The notes under the pieces: model-generated
Databases searched by the model: none
Told to the model about the DNA's origin: nothing
The model's input: only the letters and a program-made list of their open reading frames with translations
Part shown: positions 1-5,555 of the stretch, in pieces
Numbering within the stretch: position 1 is the first letter of the stretch
Layout: each line of letters starts with the position of its first letter
NCBI GenBank assembly: GCA_021151835.1
Contig: JAGKWO010000099.1
Location: 1 to 6,766 of the forward strand
Length of the DNA: 6,766 nucleotides
Direction: 5' to 3'
Origin: Gammaproteobacteria bacterium
Lineage (GTDB): Bacteria; Pseudomonadota; Gammaproteobacteria; Pseudomonadales; Cellvibrionaceae
Program-made: the position numbers and the translations under genes

Positions 1-2
1 TC

Positions 3-19
3 GTAAGCGTCCAATCAAC
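3..19 (+). repeat. IS66 left terminal inverted repeat (IRL)
   Basis: GTAAGCGTCCAATCAAC matches the inverse of the right end at 15 of 17 positions. The leading GTAAGCG is the usual IS66-family terminus. It is the presumed recognition site for the transposition proteins. Confidence 0.9.
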
Positions 20-70
20 TCCACATATCCACGGTAGCCGTTAATCATTAGCCTACTCATTTTTCACACA

Positions 71-75
71 GAGGA
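71..75 (+). promoter_or_regulatory. Ribosome binding site of tnpA
   Basis: GAGGA lies just before three consecutive in-frame ATG codons (76, 79, 82). Only the third has a normal spacing of 6 nt; the first abuts the motif. This favours 82 as the start. Confidence 0.6.
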
Positions 76-81
76 ATGATG

Positions 82-366
82 ATGGCCAGATTAACGCAAG
101 ACCAATGGCGAGCATTGATTGATGAGCACGCCGCTTCAGGACAAACCGCCATGGCATTTTGTGCCGAGCGCGGCATTGATAATAAATATTTCAGCACAAG
201 GAAGTCACAGCTCTCTAAACCTTCAAACACAAGTGGCTTTGTTGCGGTAACGACCAAGCCCACCGAAAGCCAAAGCATTCAACTCATCGCCGGTGCCGTT
301 CAGCTGCGTATTCCAACCGGCGTATCGGCGCAGTGGTTGGCGGATTTTATCAAGGCTCTGGTGTGA
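82..366 (+). CDS. tnpA: IS66 family accessory protein TnpA
   Basis: First gene of the IS66 element, 94 aa from the chosen start. The N-terminal half (from ARLTQDQWRALIDEH through FCAERGIDNKYFSTRKSQL) has the helix-turn-helix pattern of IS66 TnpA/OrfA proteins and probably binds DNA. The C-terminal half (SIQLIAGAVQLRIPTGVSAQ and on) is the conserved tail that ends in a 'FI.AL' motif. In the studied relative IS679, all three IS66-type genes are needed for transposition; the precise role of TnpA is not defined. The start at 82 is chosen because GAGGA at 71-75 is 6 nt away; 76 or 79 are possible and add one or two Met residues. The stop TGA (364-366) overlaps the tnpB ATG by one base, indicating translational coupling. 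Confidence 0.9.
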   Translation: MARLTQDQWRALIDEHAASGQTAMAFCAERGIDNKYFSTRKSQLSKPSNTSGFVAVTTKPTESQSIQLIAGAVQLRIPTGVSAQWLADFIKALV

Positions 367-713
367 TGTGCTGCTTTGTCGATCCACCCGCAATTTTTCT
401 GTACAAGGATGCCATCGACTTTCGAAAATCCATCAATGGGCTTGTGGTGGTAATAGAGCAGGAACTGGGGCGCTCGGCATTTGACTCTGCGCTTTACGTG
501 TTTTGCAATCGCACACGCGATAAGTTAAAAATTCTCTATTGGGATAGCACGGGCTTTGCACTGTGGTACAAACGGTTGGAAAAAGCCCGCTTTAAGTGGC
601 CGACCCACCTCAACAGCACAACACTCTCGCTCGACGAGCAGCAATTGCAGTGGTTACTTAATGGCTATGATGTGATTGGCCATCAACCGGTATTTTTTCA
701 GCGCGCGAGTTGA
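366..713 (+). CDS. tnpB: IS66 family accessory protein TnpB (Orf2-like)
   Basis: 115 aa, the usual length for IS66 TnpB. Recognisable family signatures are the N-terminal segment leading to KDAIDFRKSINGL, then ALYVFCNRTRDKLKILYWD, GFALWYKRLEKARFKWP and LNGYDVIG. The family has no known catalytic motif and acts as an accessory transposition protein; it is unrelated to the RNA-guided TnpB of IS200/IS605. The reading frame could begin at a GTG at 333, but the ATG at 366 overlaps the tnpA stop as TGATG, gives the family length and avoids a 34-bp overlap with tnpA. A 34-nt spacer with a small hairpin separates it from tnpC. Confidence 0.95.
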   Translation: MCCFVDPPAIFLYKDAIDFRKSINGLVVVIEQELGRSAFDSALYVFCNRTRDKLKILYWDSTGFALWYKRLEKARFKWPTHLNSTTLSLDEQQLQWLLNGYDVIGHQPVFFQRAS

Positions 714-726
714 AACACTTTTTAGG

Positions 727-748
727 TGGCCGTGGTAAAATCCGGCCA
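727..748 (+). promoter_or_regulatory. Hairpin over the tnpC start
   Basis: TGGCCG (727-732) and CGGCCA (743-748) are perfect 6-bp inverted arms with a 10-nt loop. The 3' arm includes the A of the tnpC ATG. An AGGTGG purine-rich motif (724-729) overlaps the 5' arm, so the fold could limit ribosome access to tnpC. The sequence is clear; a regulatory role is inference. Confidence 0.35.
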
Positions 749-2289
749 TGACTGATACACAAAAAATCCTTGAAGAAAATAAAAACCTGAAAGAAAAGAT
801 TCTCCGGTTACAACAAGAGAATGATTTCTTTCGGGAAAAATTCAAGCTGGCCCAACACAAGCAATTTGGTGTGTCCTCCGAAAAATCGCCCGACCAACTC
901 GACTGGTTATTTAACGAAGCAGAAACGATTGAGGATGTAGCATTAACAGAAAAGGAAACTGCTTTAGCGACGGACGATACAGAAGTGACCGCACAAGTCT
1001 CCACCAAAAAGAAAAGCGGTCGCAAGCCATTACCAAAAGACCTGCCGCGCGAAACCCGCATTATTGATGTAGCGGCGGCCGATAAAGTGTGCCCTTGCTG
1101 CAATGGTGATTTACACCGCATCGGCGAAGAAAAAAGCGAACAGCTGGAATATATTCCTGCCAGTCTCAAAGTGATTGAAACCCTGCGCCCCAAATATGCC
1201 TGTCGTCAGTGCGAAAAAAACAATTCGACTACGCCAATTATTATCGCCCCTGTGCCCGCAAGCCCTATCCCGAAAAGTATGGCCACACCCAGCTTGCTCG
1301 CACACATTATTAGCAACAAATACCAATTTGCGTTGCCGCTCTATCGCCAGGAAATGGTGTTCCAGCAATTGAACATCGATCTTAATCGCAAGACCCTGTC
1401 CAATTGGATGATGCGCAGCGCCGCTGTGCTAGAGTCACTGCTATTGCGATTAAAAACAAAGCAACTGGCGCAGCAGGTGCTTCACGCTGATGAGACACCG
1501 GTCATTGTTATTGCCGATGAGAATCAGAAAAGCTACATGTGGGTCTACTGTAGTGGAGGCGATTCCCCTGATCCCAATAGCACTCTTAAAAACATCGTGA
1601 TTTACGACTATCAACCTAGTCGCGCGGCGGCGTGCCCGAAAGAATACCTAAATGGTTATGCAGGCTATTTGCAGGTTGATGGCTATGCGGCTTATGAAAG
1701 CACCGGCGCAATACTTGCGGGTTGCATGGCGCACGTGCGACGAAAATTTATTGAGGCGCAAAAGGTACAAGTTAAAGGTAAAGTTGGCCGCGCCGATTGG
1801 GCAGTGGCGCACATTCAAAAACTGTATCGCGTCGAAGCGCAGCTCGCAGGCAAAACGTTTGAGGAGAAATACACACTGCGACAACAATACACCGTGTCGT
1901 TACTCACTGAATTTAAAACCTGGCTTGATAAATCTGCGCAGCAGGTTGCCCCTAAAACCACGTTGGGTATGGCGGTCGCTTACACCTTGCGGCAATGGGG
2001 AAAACTCACCACGTACACGCAGCACGGTCAGCTCAGTATCGACAACAATCGCGCGGAGCGCGCCATAAAACCCTTTGTGATTGGCCGAAAAAATTGGCTC
2101 TTTAGCAACACCGCCAGCGGTGCAAAAGCCAGTGCAATTTTATATTCGGTTATCGAAACGGCGAAAGCGAATGGATTGAATCCGGTGAAGTATGTTGAAC
2201 TGCTGTTAACGGAAATCCCAAGGCGCAATTCAGGTGATGACCTTGAGAACCTGATGCCTTGGGTGGTGAAGCTGGGTGTGGATGATTAG
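748..2289 (+). CDS. tnpC: IS66 family DDE transposase TnpC
   Basis: 513 aa, full family length. Order of parts: an N-terminal leucine/glutamate-rich coiled coil (about residues 5-35); a lysine-rich linker (87-100); a zinc-binding segment with C115/C118 and C152/C155; then the DDE catalytic domain. The catalytic triad is visible as D248 in LHADETPVIV, D311 in LQVDGYAAYES and E437 in DNNRAERAIKPF, followed by GRKNWLFSNT. The C-terminal IS66 tail (ETAKANGLNPVKYVELLLTEIP, then LMPW) is intact. It carries out the cutting and joining of the element's ends. The stop codon lies inside the right inverted repeat. No good Shine-Dalgarno is visible at normal distance from the ATG, which sits in a predicted hairpin, so expression may be low. 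Its 3' 60 bp overlap the reverse-strand RES gene. Confidence 0.97.
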   Translation: MTDTQKILEENKNLKEKILRLQQENDFFREKFKLAQHKQFGVSSEKSPDQLDWLFNEAETIEDVALTEKETALATDDTEVTAQVSTKKKSGRKPLPKDLPRETRIIDVAAADKVCPCCNGDLHRIGEEKSEQLEYIPASLKVIETLRPKYACRQCEKNNSTTPIIIAPVPASPIPKSMATPSLLAHIISNKYQFALPLYRQEMVFQQLNIDLNRKTLSNWMMRSAAVLESLLLRLKTKQLAQQVLHADETPVIVIADENQKSYMWVYCSGGDSPDPNSTLKNIVIYDYQPSRAAACPKEYLNGYAGYLQVDGYAAYESTGAILAGCMAHVRRKFIEAQKVQVKGKVGRADWAVAHIQKLYRVEAQLAGKTFEEKYTLRQQYTVSLLTEFKTWLDKSAQQVAPKTTLGMAVAYTLRQWGKLTTYTQHGQLSIDNNRAERAIKPFVIGRKNWLFSNTASGAKASAILYSVIETAKANGLNPVKYVELLLTEIPRRNSGDDLENLMPWVVKLGVDD

Positions 2290-3276
2290 ACGCTTACAAA
2301 CTGAGATACCTCGAGCCTTGCTTTGATCAAACAACGCGAGATTCATTCCATTGCCAACAGAGCTATTGTAAACAACACCATGATAGCCTGCATCCTTTAT
2401 TAGCTCACACAAATATTGGCTAGGTAAATATTCTGTCGCAGCAACATGGGGCAACACAGGTCGAGTAAGCTCAATACCTAATTCGGATAAAAATATTAAA
2501 TTTTTGCTTAGATGTAATATTTTATCTTCATCATCTAAAAAGGGAGAAATAGCACTTTTGGGATTTCTCAAGTCTATTAAATCAAGGGATTCATCGACCA
2601 AAAATTCAGCTACTGTGACGGTGGCTCCTGTATGTGGTCGAATTTCAGATATGGCTGTATCAATATCTGACGCCACATATAAATAAGGAATTCCAGTAGG
2701 ATTAGCTCGACCATGGCTTGCCAATGCTCGAGGTGGTGCGCCCATTTGATTCAATGGAATTGCTTCATGGTGATTGACTCTTGCTCTGTACCATTTAAGA
2801 GTTAAATCAATTGACTTGGACGTCAAATGTCCCACTAGCTCGACAAGTAATTCATTATCTTCTTTTGATCTTGACTTAAGGAAAAATCTATTTTGATTTT
2901 TAAGCTCATCTTTAAATTGCTTCCATTTATCAAGAGGTTCCTGCTGATCATCCACAACCGAAATGAAGGCCTTTCTAACAATTTGACCATCATCTAGAAT
3001 TTCTGCAAGCAACCGCTGAGAACGCGCATCATCCATTGCTTGATGATTGAAAAGATCCCAATCTTCTTTCAAACAAAGACTCAACCTTCGTCCTGAGTCA
3101 TCTTGTTTATACAAAGTTGATATCAAAGACTCAAATTTGTCTCGTAATTCTTTTGGCTCAATTAAATCAATATTATCATCACCACAAAAATCACACTTAC
3201 CTTTTCGAGTTGAATAAATTCTAAATACTTGAGCAGTTAACTGCCTATCCCCAATGCAGTGTTCGCAACAAAACAT
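2230..3276 (-). CDS. RES-domain protein with Cys-rich N-terminus; 3' end replaced by IS66 sequence
   Basis: 348 aa from the ATG at 3276. The N-terminus (C3, C4, C7 and C28/C31 in GKCDFCG) looks like a zinc-binding start, as in RES proteins with the HEPN/RES N-terminal domain. A helical middle region (about 35-155) leads to the RES domain (about 160-320): WYRARV (R164, R166), the GAPP...GRANPTGIPYLYVA block (Y198, Y200), the conserved Glu in SEIRP (E211), and the Ser pair in VVYNSS (S305/S306) followed by NLALFD. RES domains have an ADP-ribosyltransferase-like fold; characterised members degrade or transfer NAD+ and stop growth. Residues 327-348 are encoded by the inverted end of the IS66 element, so the native tail is lost while the signature residues remain. 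A GTG at 3288 overlaps the upstream stop (TAGTG), but AAGGA at 3281-3285 favours the ATG at 3276. It is the last gene of a three-gene operon. No Xre-type antitoxin is adjacent. Activity is inferred. Confidence 0.85.
   Translation of the reverse strand: MFCCEHCIGDRQLTAQVFRIYSTRKGKCDFCGDDNIDLIEPKELRDKFESLISTLYKQDDSGRRLSLCLKEDWDLFNHQAMDDARSQRLLAEILDDGQIVRKAFISVVDDQQEPLDKWKQFKDELKNQNRFFLKSRSKEDNELLVELVGHLTSKSIDLTLKWYRARVNHHEAIPLNQMGAPPRALASHGRANPTGIPYLYVASDIDTAISEIRPHTGATVTVAEFLVDESLDLIDLRNPKSAISPFLDDEDKILHLSKNLIFLSELGIELTRPVLPHVAATEYLPSQYLCELIKDAGYHGVVYNSSVGNGMNLALFDQSKARGISVCKRLIIHTQLHHPRHQVLKVIT
2281..2297 (-). repeat. IS66 right terminal inverted repeat (IRR)
   Basis: Read on the reverse strand this is GTAAGCGTCTAATCATC, 15 of 17 identical to the left end. 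It contains the tnpC stop codon (2287-2289), so the last TnpC codons lie within the terminal repeat. Confidence 0.9.
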
Positions 3277-3280
3277 ATCA

Positions 3281-3285
3281 TCCTT
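3281..3285 (-). promoter_or_regulatory. Ribosome binding site of the RES gene
   Basis: On the reverse strand AAGGA is followed by TGAT and then the ATG at 3276. The 4-nt spacing is short but workable. The GTG at 3288 lies upstream of this motif and has no visible site of its own, which decides the start in favour of 3276. Confidence 0.5.
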
Positions 3286-3287
3286 CA

Positions 3288-4217
3288 CTATTTGAAATAA
3301 TCCATTAAAGTTTCTATGTGGTGTTTCATAGACAGCTTCTTAACGTAACCCAAACCGGGAAAATGCCCTTTTGCATGAAGCTCTTTAAACTCGATTATTG
3401 CGCTAGTATTTACAATGCCGCTATTGGGCGTATTTACAGCCAAAATCAGCTTATCTAATGCTTCTGCAAATTTTTTTGCAGGGTCTTTCGGTGTGTCATT
3501 AGTTTTAGACACAAAGTGATGAATATGCATTTCTTCATCTGCATTGATGAAAGTGAGATGAATAGCAACTGCGTACGCGGGGCCCCCACTATCAGAGTAG
3601 TCATCACCTACCGTCAAATAATCACCAAAACCCGAAACACCCTCTTCGGTAAAGGTAGCATGCAGATCGGAAAAAAACTCAATGGGAGGATATTCCCTAT
3701 TCGGGCGTTTTGTAAAACCGTCCCTAAGTAATACCTTCTTACCAACCTTAAATTTCTTTTGATATAATTTTCCGCAATGCTTCTCAATAAAAACATGACT
3801 TTCAATATTGGGAAACTTGTCAACCAACACCTTTAAACCTGAAGCATCACCAAACCCTAAATGAATCAAACTCACCGCCCGACCTTCCAATCGATTCAAC
3901 ATTTCTTCTATTTCAGCCAAAGAAATACTTTCTGACAGAAGAAGACCAGGCGTTATATATTCTCCTGTCGAAAACTTATCTCTAAAAAGACCACAAATAG
4001 CCTCCCCATCATCTGAATGATTTCCATAACTCGGGTTCAATATAACAATCGCAGAACCTTCGGCAGAGGAAACAGCCTCGAGAGCCCGCTCCAATCCACT
4101 TAAGGCTTCTTTAACCGGCTCGATAATAGGAATGAAACTAGCTGATTTTAATAAATCTGCGCATTCACGAATTGTTAACAACTCGTATTGTTTTCCACGA
4201 AAATATGGGTAATACAT
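3288..4217 (-). CDS. Uncharacterised sce7725-like (beta-protein type) protein
   Basis: 309 aa, middle gene of the operon. From memory it resembles the sce7725 family, named after a Sorangium cellulosum gene found next to sce7726, and possibly the 'beta protein' Pfam family; no biochemical role is known to me. Visible features: N-terminal signature YYPYFRGKQYELLTIRE (2-18), then alternating hydrophobic strands and helices (FIPIIEPV 28-35, AIVILNP 56-62, VSLIHLGFGD 115-124, HVFIEKH 141-147, KVLLRDGFTKRPN 161-173, YLTVGDDYSDSGGPAYAVAI 200-219), suggesting an alpha/beta, perhaps barrel-like, fold. Acidic and glycine-rich residues around 198-213 and the C-terminal HFPGLGYVKKLSMKHHIE could form a functional site. 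No signal peptide or membrane segment is seen, so it is probably cytosolic. The start lies 6 nt after the upstream gene's tandem TAATAA stops, and its TAG touches the GTG of the RES frame, so the three genes are probably co-translated. Confidence 0.75.
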   Translation of the reverse strand: MYYPYFRGKQYELLTIRECADLLKSASFIPIIEPVKEALSGLERALEAVSSAEGSAIVILNPSYGNHSDDGEAICGLFRDKFSTGEYITPGLLLSESISLAEIEEMLNRLEGRAVSLIHLGFGDASGLKVLVDKFPNIESHVFIEKHCGKLYQKKFKVGKKVLLRDGFTKRPNREYPPIEFFSDLHATFTEEGVSGFGDYLTVGDDYSDSGGPAYAVAIHLTFINADEEMHIHHFVSKTNDTPKDPAKKFAEALDKLILAVNTPNSGIVNTSAIIEFKELHAKGHFPGLGYVKKLSMKHHIETLMDYFK

Positions 4218-4223
4218 TTTTTA

Positions 4224-5141
4224 TTAATTCCATTTTAGTGCGTCAGATACGCGGGCATTTATTGCATTTATAACTCTGGTTTGATCCTGTTTTCTTAAAT
4301 TCGCAGAAAGCGCAGCTTGCTGAATTGATATGGGGAGATTACTGACAAAATCTTGTAGTGAAGTCATACTCCGAGTCGCCCTTAACACTTTAACCATTCC
4401 ATAATGTGCCTCTTCAGGGGATAACCTGACAAAATCCTTCTTGAGGGCTTGACCAATCAAAGTATTTGGTAGATGGGGGATATTAAATCCATAGAGCTTT
4501 AAAATTTTCTTAGCTTCATCCAATCGTATTGAATCAAAAATAGCATCAGGTTTAGTTTTACCCGAAGAATCTGTAGCCTCACGGATAGTAGATATTTGAA
4601 ACCTATCATTAAGAAGGAGAACGCCGGCTTCTATTGGAACAGATGAAAGAACCAAGCCCAGATGATTTTTTCCAACAATTACATTAACTTTTGCGAAGAC
4701 ATTCTGATAACTAGATATCTGATTTTCGAGACGACTCAAGGAGTCTCGCTCTGATTTAATCTCGTATACAGTTGATGTTCCATTTAAAATTACAGTATCT
4801 GCCTTACAGTTCCCTACTCTAAACTCATTTATCATCACAGCTGACTTAAGCGAGTGAGTGCCGAGCAGCACCTTGTGCGCAATCGCAGCTTTGTATACAT
4901 ACTCGTTTCTGAAATCTTTTTTCTGCAAGACACCAAAGGCAGAATCGAATAATTCACCTACAGACATATTCGAACTGTAAAGCCCCCAAGGAGCTAACTC
5001 ACTAATTAGCCTTGAAAAAAGAGACGACTTACCTTGCCGCGCAAATTCGCGGATCACGCTGGGGGAGAACAGTCTTGCAATTAACGCTGCTAAATACTGT
5101 TTCTCAGTGTTATTTGCTGTAGATATAAGTATCTTTTCCAT
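4224..5141 (-). CDS. sce7726-like PD-(D/E)XK nuclease-like protein
   Basis: 305 aa from the ATG at 5141; first gene of the operon. It resembles the sce7726 family as I recall it. The central region (about 80-157) carries a PD-(D/E)XK nuclease pattern: RNEYVYK (E80), then EFRVGNCKAD with E106 and D115, the catalytic-type VYEIKSE with E127 and K129, and LENQISSY, a Q-x3-Y motif (Q141, Y145) like that after the active site in RecB-family nucleases. The N-terminal IREFARQGKSSLFSRLI and the helical C-terminus (RLSPEEAHYGMVKVLRATR and on) flank it. DNA or RNA cleavage is inferred. The frame is open back to a TTG at 5255 immediately after a TAA, but that codon has no ribosome site and the extra 38 residues look unlike the rest; the first ATG is at 5141, preceded only by a weak GGTTGGT. 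Base composition is AT-rich compared with gltX, consistent with horizontal acquisition. Confidence 0.75.
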   Translation of the reverse strand: MEKILISTANNTEKQYLAALIARLFSPSVIREFARQGKSSLFSRLISELAPWGLYSSNMSVGELFDSAFGVLQKKDFRNEYVYKAAIAHKVLLGTHSLKSAVMINEFRVGNCKADTVILNGTSTVYEIKSERDSLSRLENQISSYQNVFAKVNVIVGKNHLGLVLSSVPIEAGVLLLNDRFQISTIREATDSSGKTKPDAIFDSIRLDEAKKILKLYGFNIPHLPNTLIGQALKKDFVRLSPEEAHYGMVKVLRATRSMTSLQDFVSNLPISIQQAALSANLRKQDQTRVINAINARVSDALKWN

Positions 5142-5308
5142 ACCAACCAATTCTAGTGCAATAGACGGCCAAATAAACAGCCTCGAAAGGTATTTCTTAG
5201 TAAGTAAAGAACCAGAATAAACCCTGGAAACAAACACAGGGGTAATCACTATCAATTAAGCTATACGAAAAATAATTTTTATTTGGATTGCGCATGGACT
5301 TAAATTGC

Positions 5309-5350
5309 ACAAACAAAAAAGCCCGCTAATATGCGGGCTTTTTTGTTTGT
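5309..5350 (-). terminator. Rho-independent terminator after tRNA-Ala
   Basis: Perfect 18-bp inverted arms (5309-5326 and 5333-5350) around a 6-nt loop. The GC core GCCCGC/GCGGGC is flanked by A6 on one side and T6 on the other, so it can stop transcription in both directions. It lies 17 nt beyond the 3' end of tRNA-Ala and upstream of the nuclease-like gene, insulating the operon from tRNA read-through. Confidence 0.92.
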
Positions 5351-5367
5351 TACTTTAGAGCGATATT

Positions 5368-5443
5368 TGGTGGAGCTAAGCGGGATCGAACCGCTGACCT
5401 CAACACTGCCAGTGTTGCGCTCTCCCAGCTGAGCTATAGCCCC
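5368..5443 (-). tRNA. tRNA-Ala (anticodon GGC)
   Basis: A 76-nt cloverleaf with encoded CCA. Acceptor GGGGCTA pairs with TAGCTCC and contains the G3:U70 wobble pair that is the main alanine identity element. D arm GCTC/GAGC; anticodon stem CAACA/TGTTG with loop CTGGCAG, giving anticodon GGC at 5408-5410; T arm AGCGG/CCGCT with loop TTCGATC. It reads GCC and GCU alanine codons. It follows gltX on the same strand but has its own promoter and terminator. Confidence 0.97.
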
Positions 5444-5477
5444 AGATTCTTCAACATCCTGTCTCTGAGTGGCGCGC

Positions 5478-5506
5478 ATTTTATGCAGGTGCCTCCGGAG
5501 TGTCAA
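5478..5506 (-). promoter_or_regulatory. Sigma70-type promoter of tRNA-Ala
   Basis: On the reverse strand a perfect -35 TTGACA (5501-5506), a 17-nt spacer and a -10 TAAAAT (5478-5483, 5 of 6 consensus). A GC-rich discriminator GCGCGCC follows the -10, as in stringently controlled stable-RNA promoters. The predicted start near 5471 gives a leader of roughly 28 nt before the tRNA. Confidence 0.88.
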
Positions 5507-5538
5507 GCAAAAGTTTTGGGCTTGTACTCCGGTTTTTT
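5495..5538 (+). terminator. Hairpin plus T6 in the gltX-tRNA spacer, forward orientation
   Basis: CCGGAGT (5495-5501) pairs with ACTCCGG (5526-5532), and the inner CAAGC (5504-5508) pairs with GCTTG (5520-5524) across a one-base bulge. Six T residues follow on the forward strand (5533-5538). It has the form of a terminator for forward transcription running towards the gltX 3' end. On the gltX strand the same hairpin has no following U tract and could protect the mRNA end instead. The tRNA -35 box lies inside it. Confidence 0.4.
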
Positions 5539-5555
5539 ATTGATAAATCAAGCGG

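Larger units (their letters stand above)
3..2297 (+). mobile_element. Complete IS66-family insertion sequence
   Basis: About 2.3 kb element with the standard IS66 three-gene layout: tnpA, tnpB overlapping it by one base, then tnpC, all forward. It is bounded by matching terminal inverted repeats that begin GTAAGCG, as is usual for the family. All three reading frames are open and the TnpC catalytic triad is present, so it looks potentially active. The right end lies inside the 3' end of the reverse-strand RES-domain gene. IS66 elements normally create 8-bp target duplications. The right flank reads AAACTGAG, while the only two bases visible on the left are TC, which does not fit a duplication. 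The exact outer boundaries are inferred from the inverted repeats. Confidence 0.95.

Noticed and set aside
654..1193. Reverse-strand open frame of 179 aa inside tnpC
   Set aside because: It is antisense to the catalytically intact TnpC frame, is Ser/Phe-rich with no recognisable domain, and has no independent ribosome site.
1652..2068. Forward open frame of 138 aa in another frame within tnpC
   Set aside because: It lies wholly inside the DDE domain coding sequence and its Arg/Ser-rich product looks like an out-of-frame shadow.
3074..3135. Repeated AAAGACTCAA in the RES gene (near 3075 and 3125)
   Set aside because: Only two short copies inside coding sequence; chance or codon bias is enough to explain them, and there is no CRISPR-like periodicity.
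3614..3823. Reverse-strand 69-aa open frame inside the sce7725-like gene
   Set aside because: It is a frame-shifted shadow of a well supported gene on the same strand.
5368..5395. tRNA-Ala 3' end as an integrase attachment site
   Set aside because: No direct repeat of this segment and no integrase gene are visible in the window.
5300..5506. Reverse-strand open frame of 68 aa across the tRNA gene
   Set aside because: It is a translation of tRNA-Ala, its leader and its terminator; those RNA features explain the sequence.
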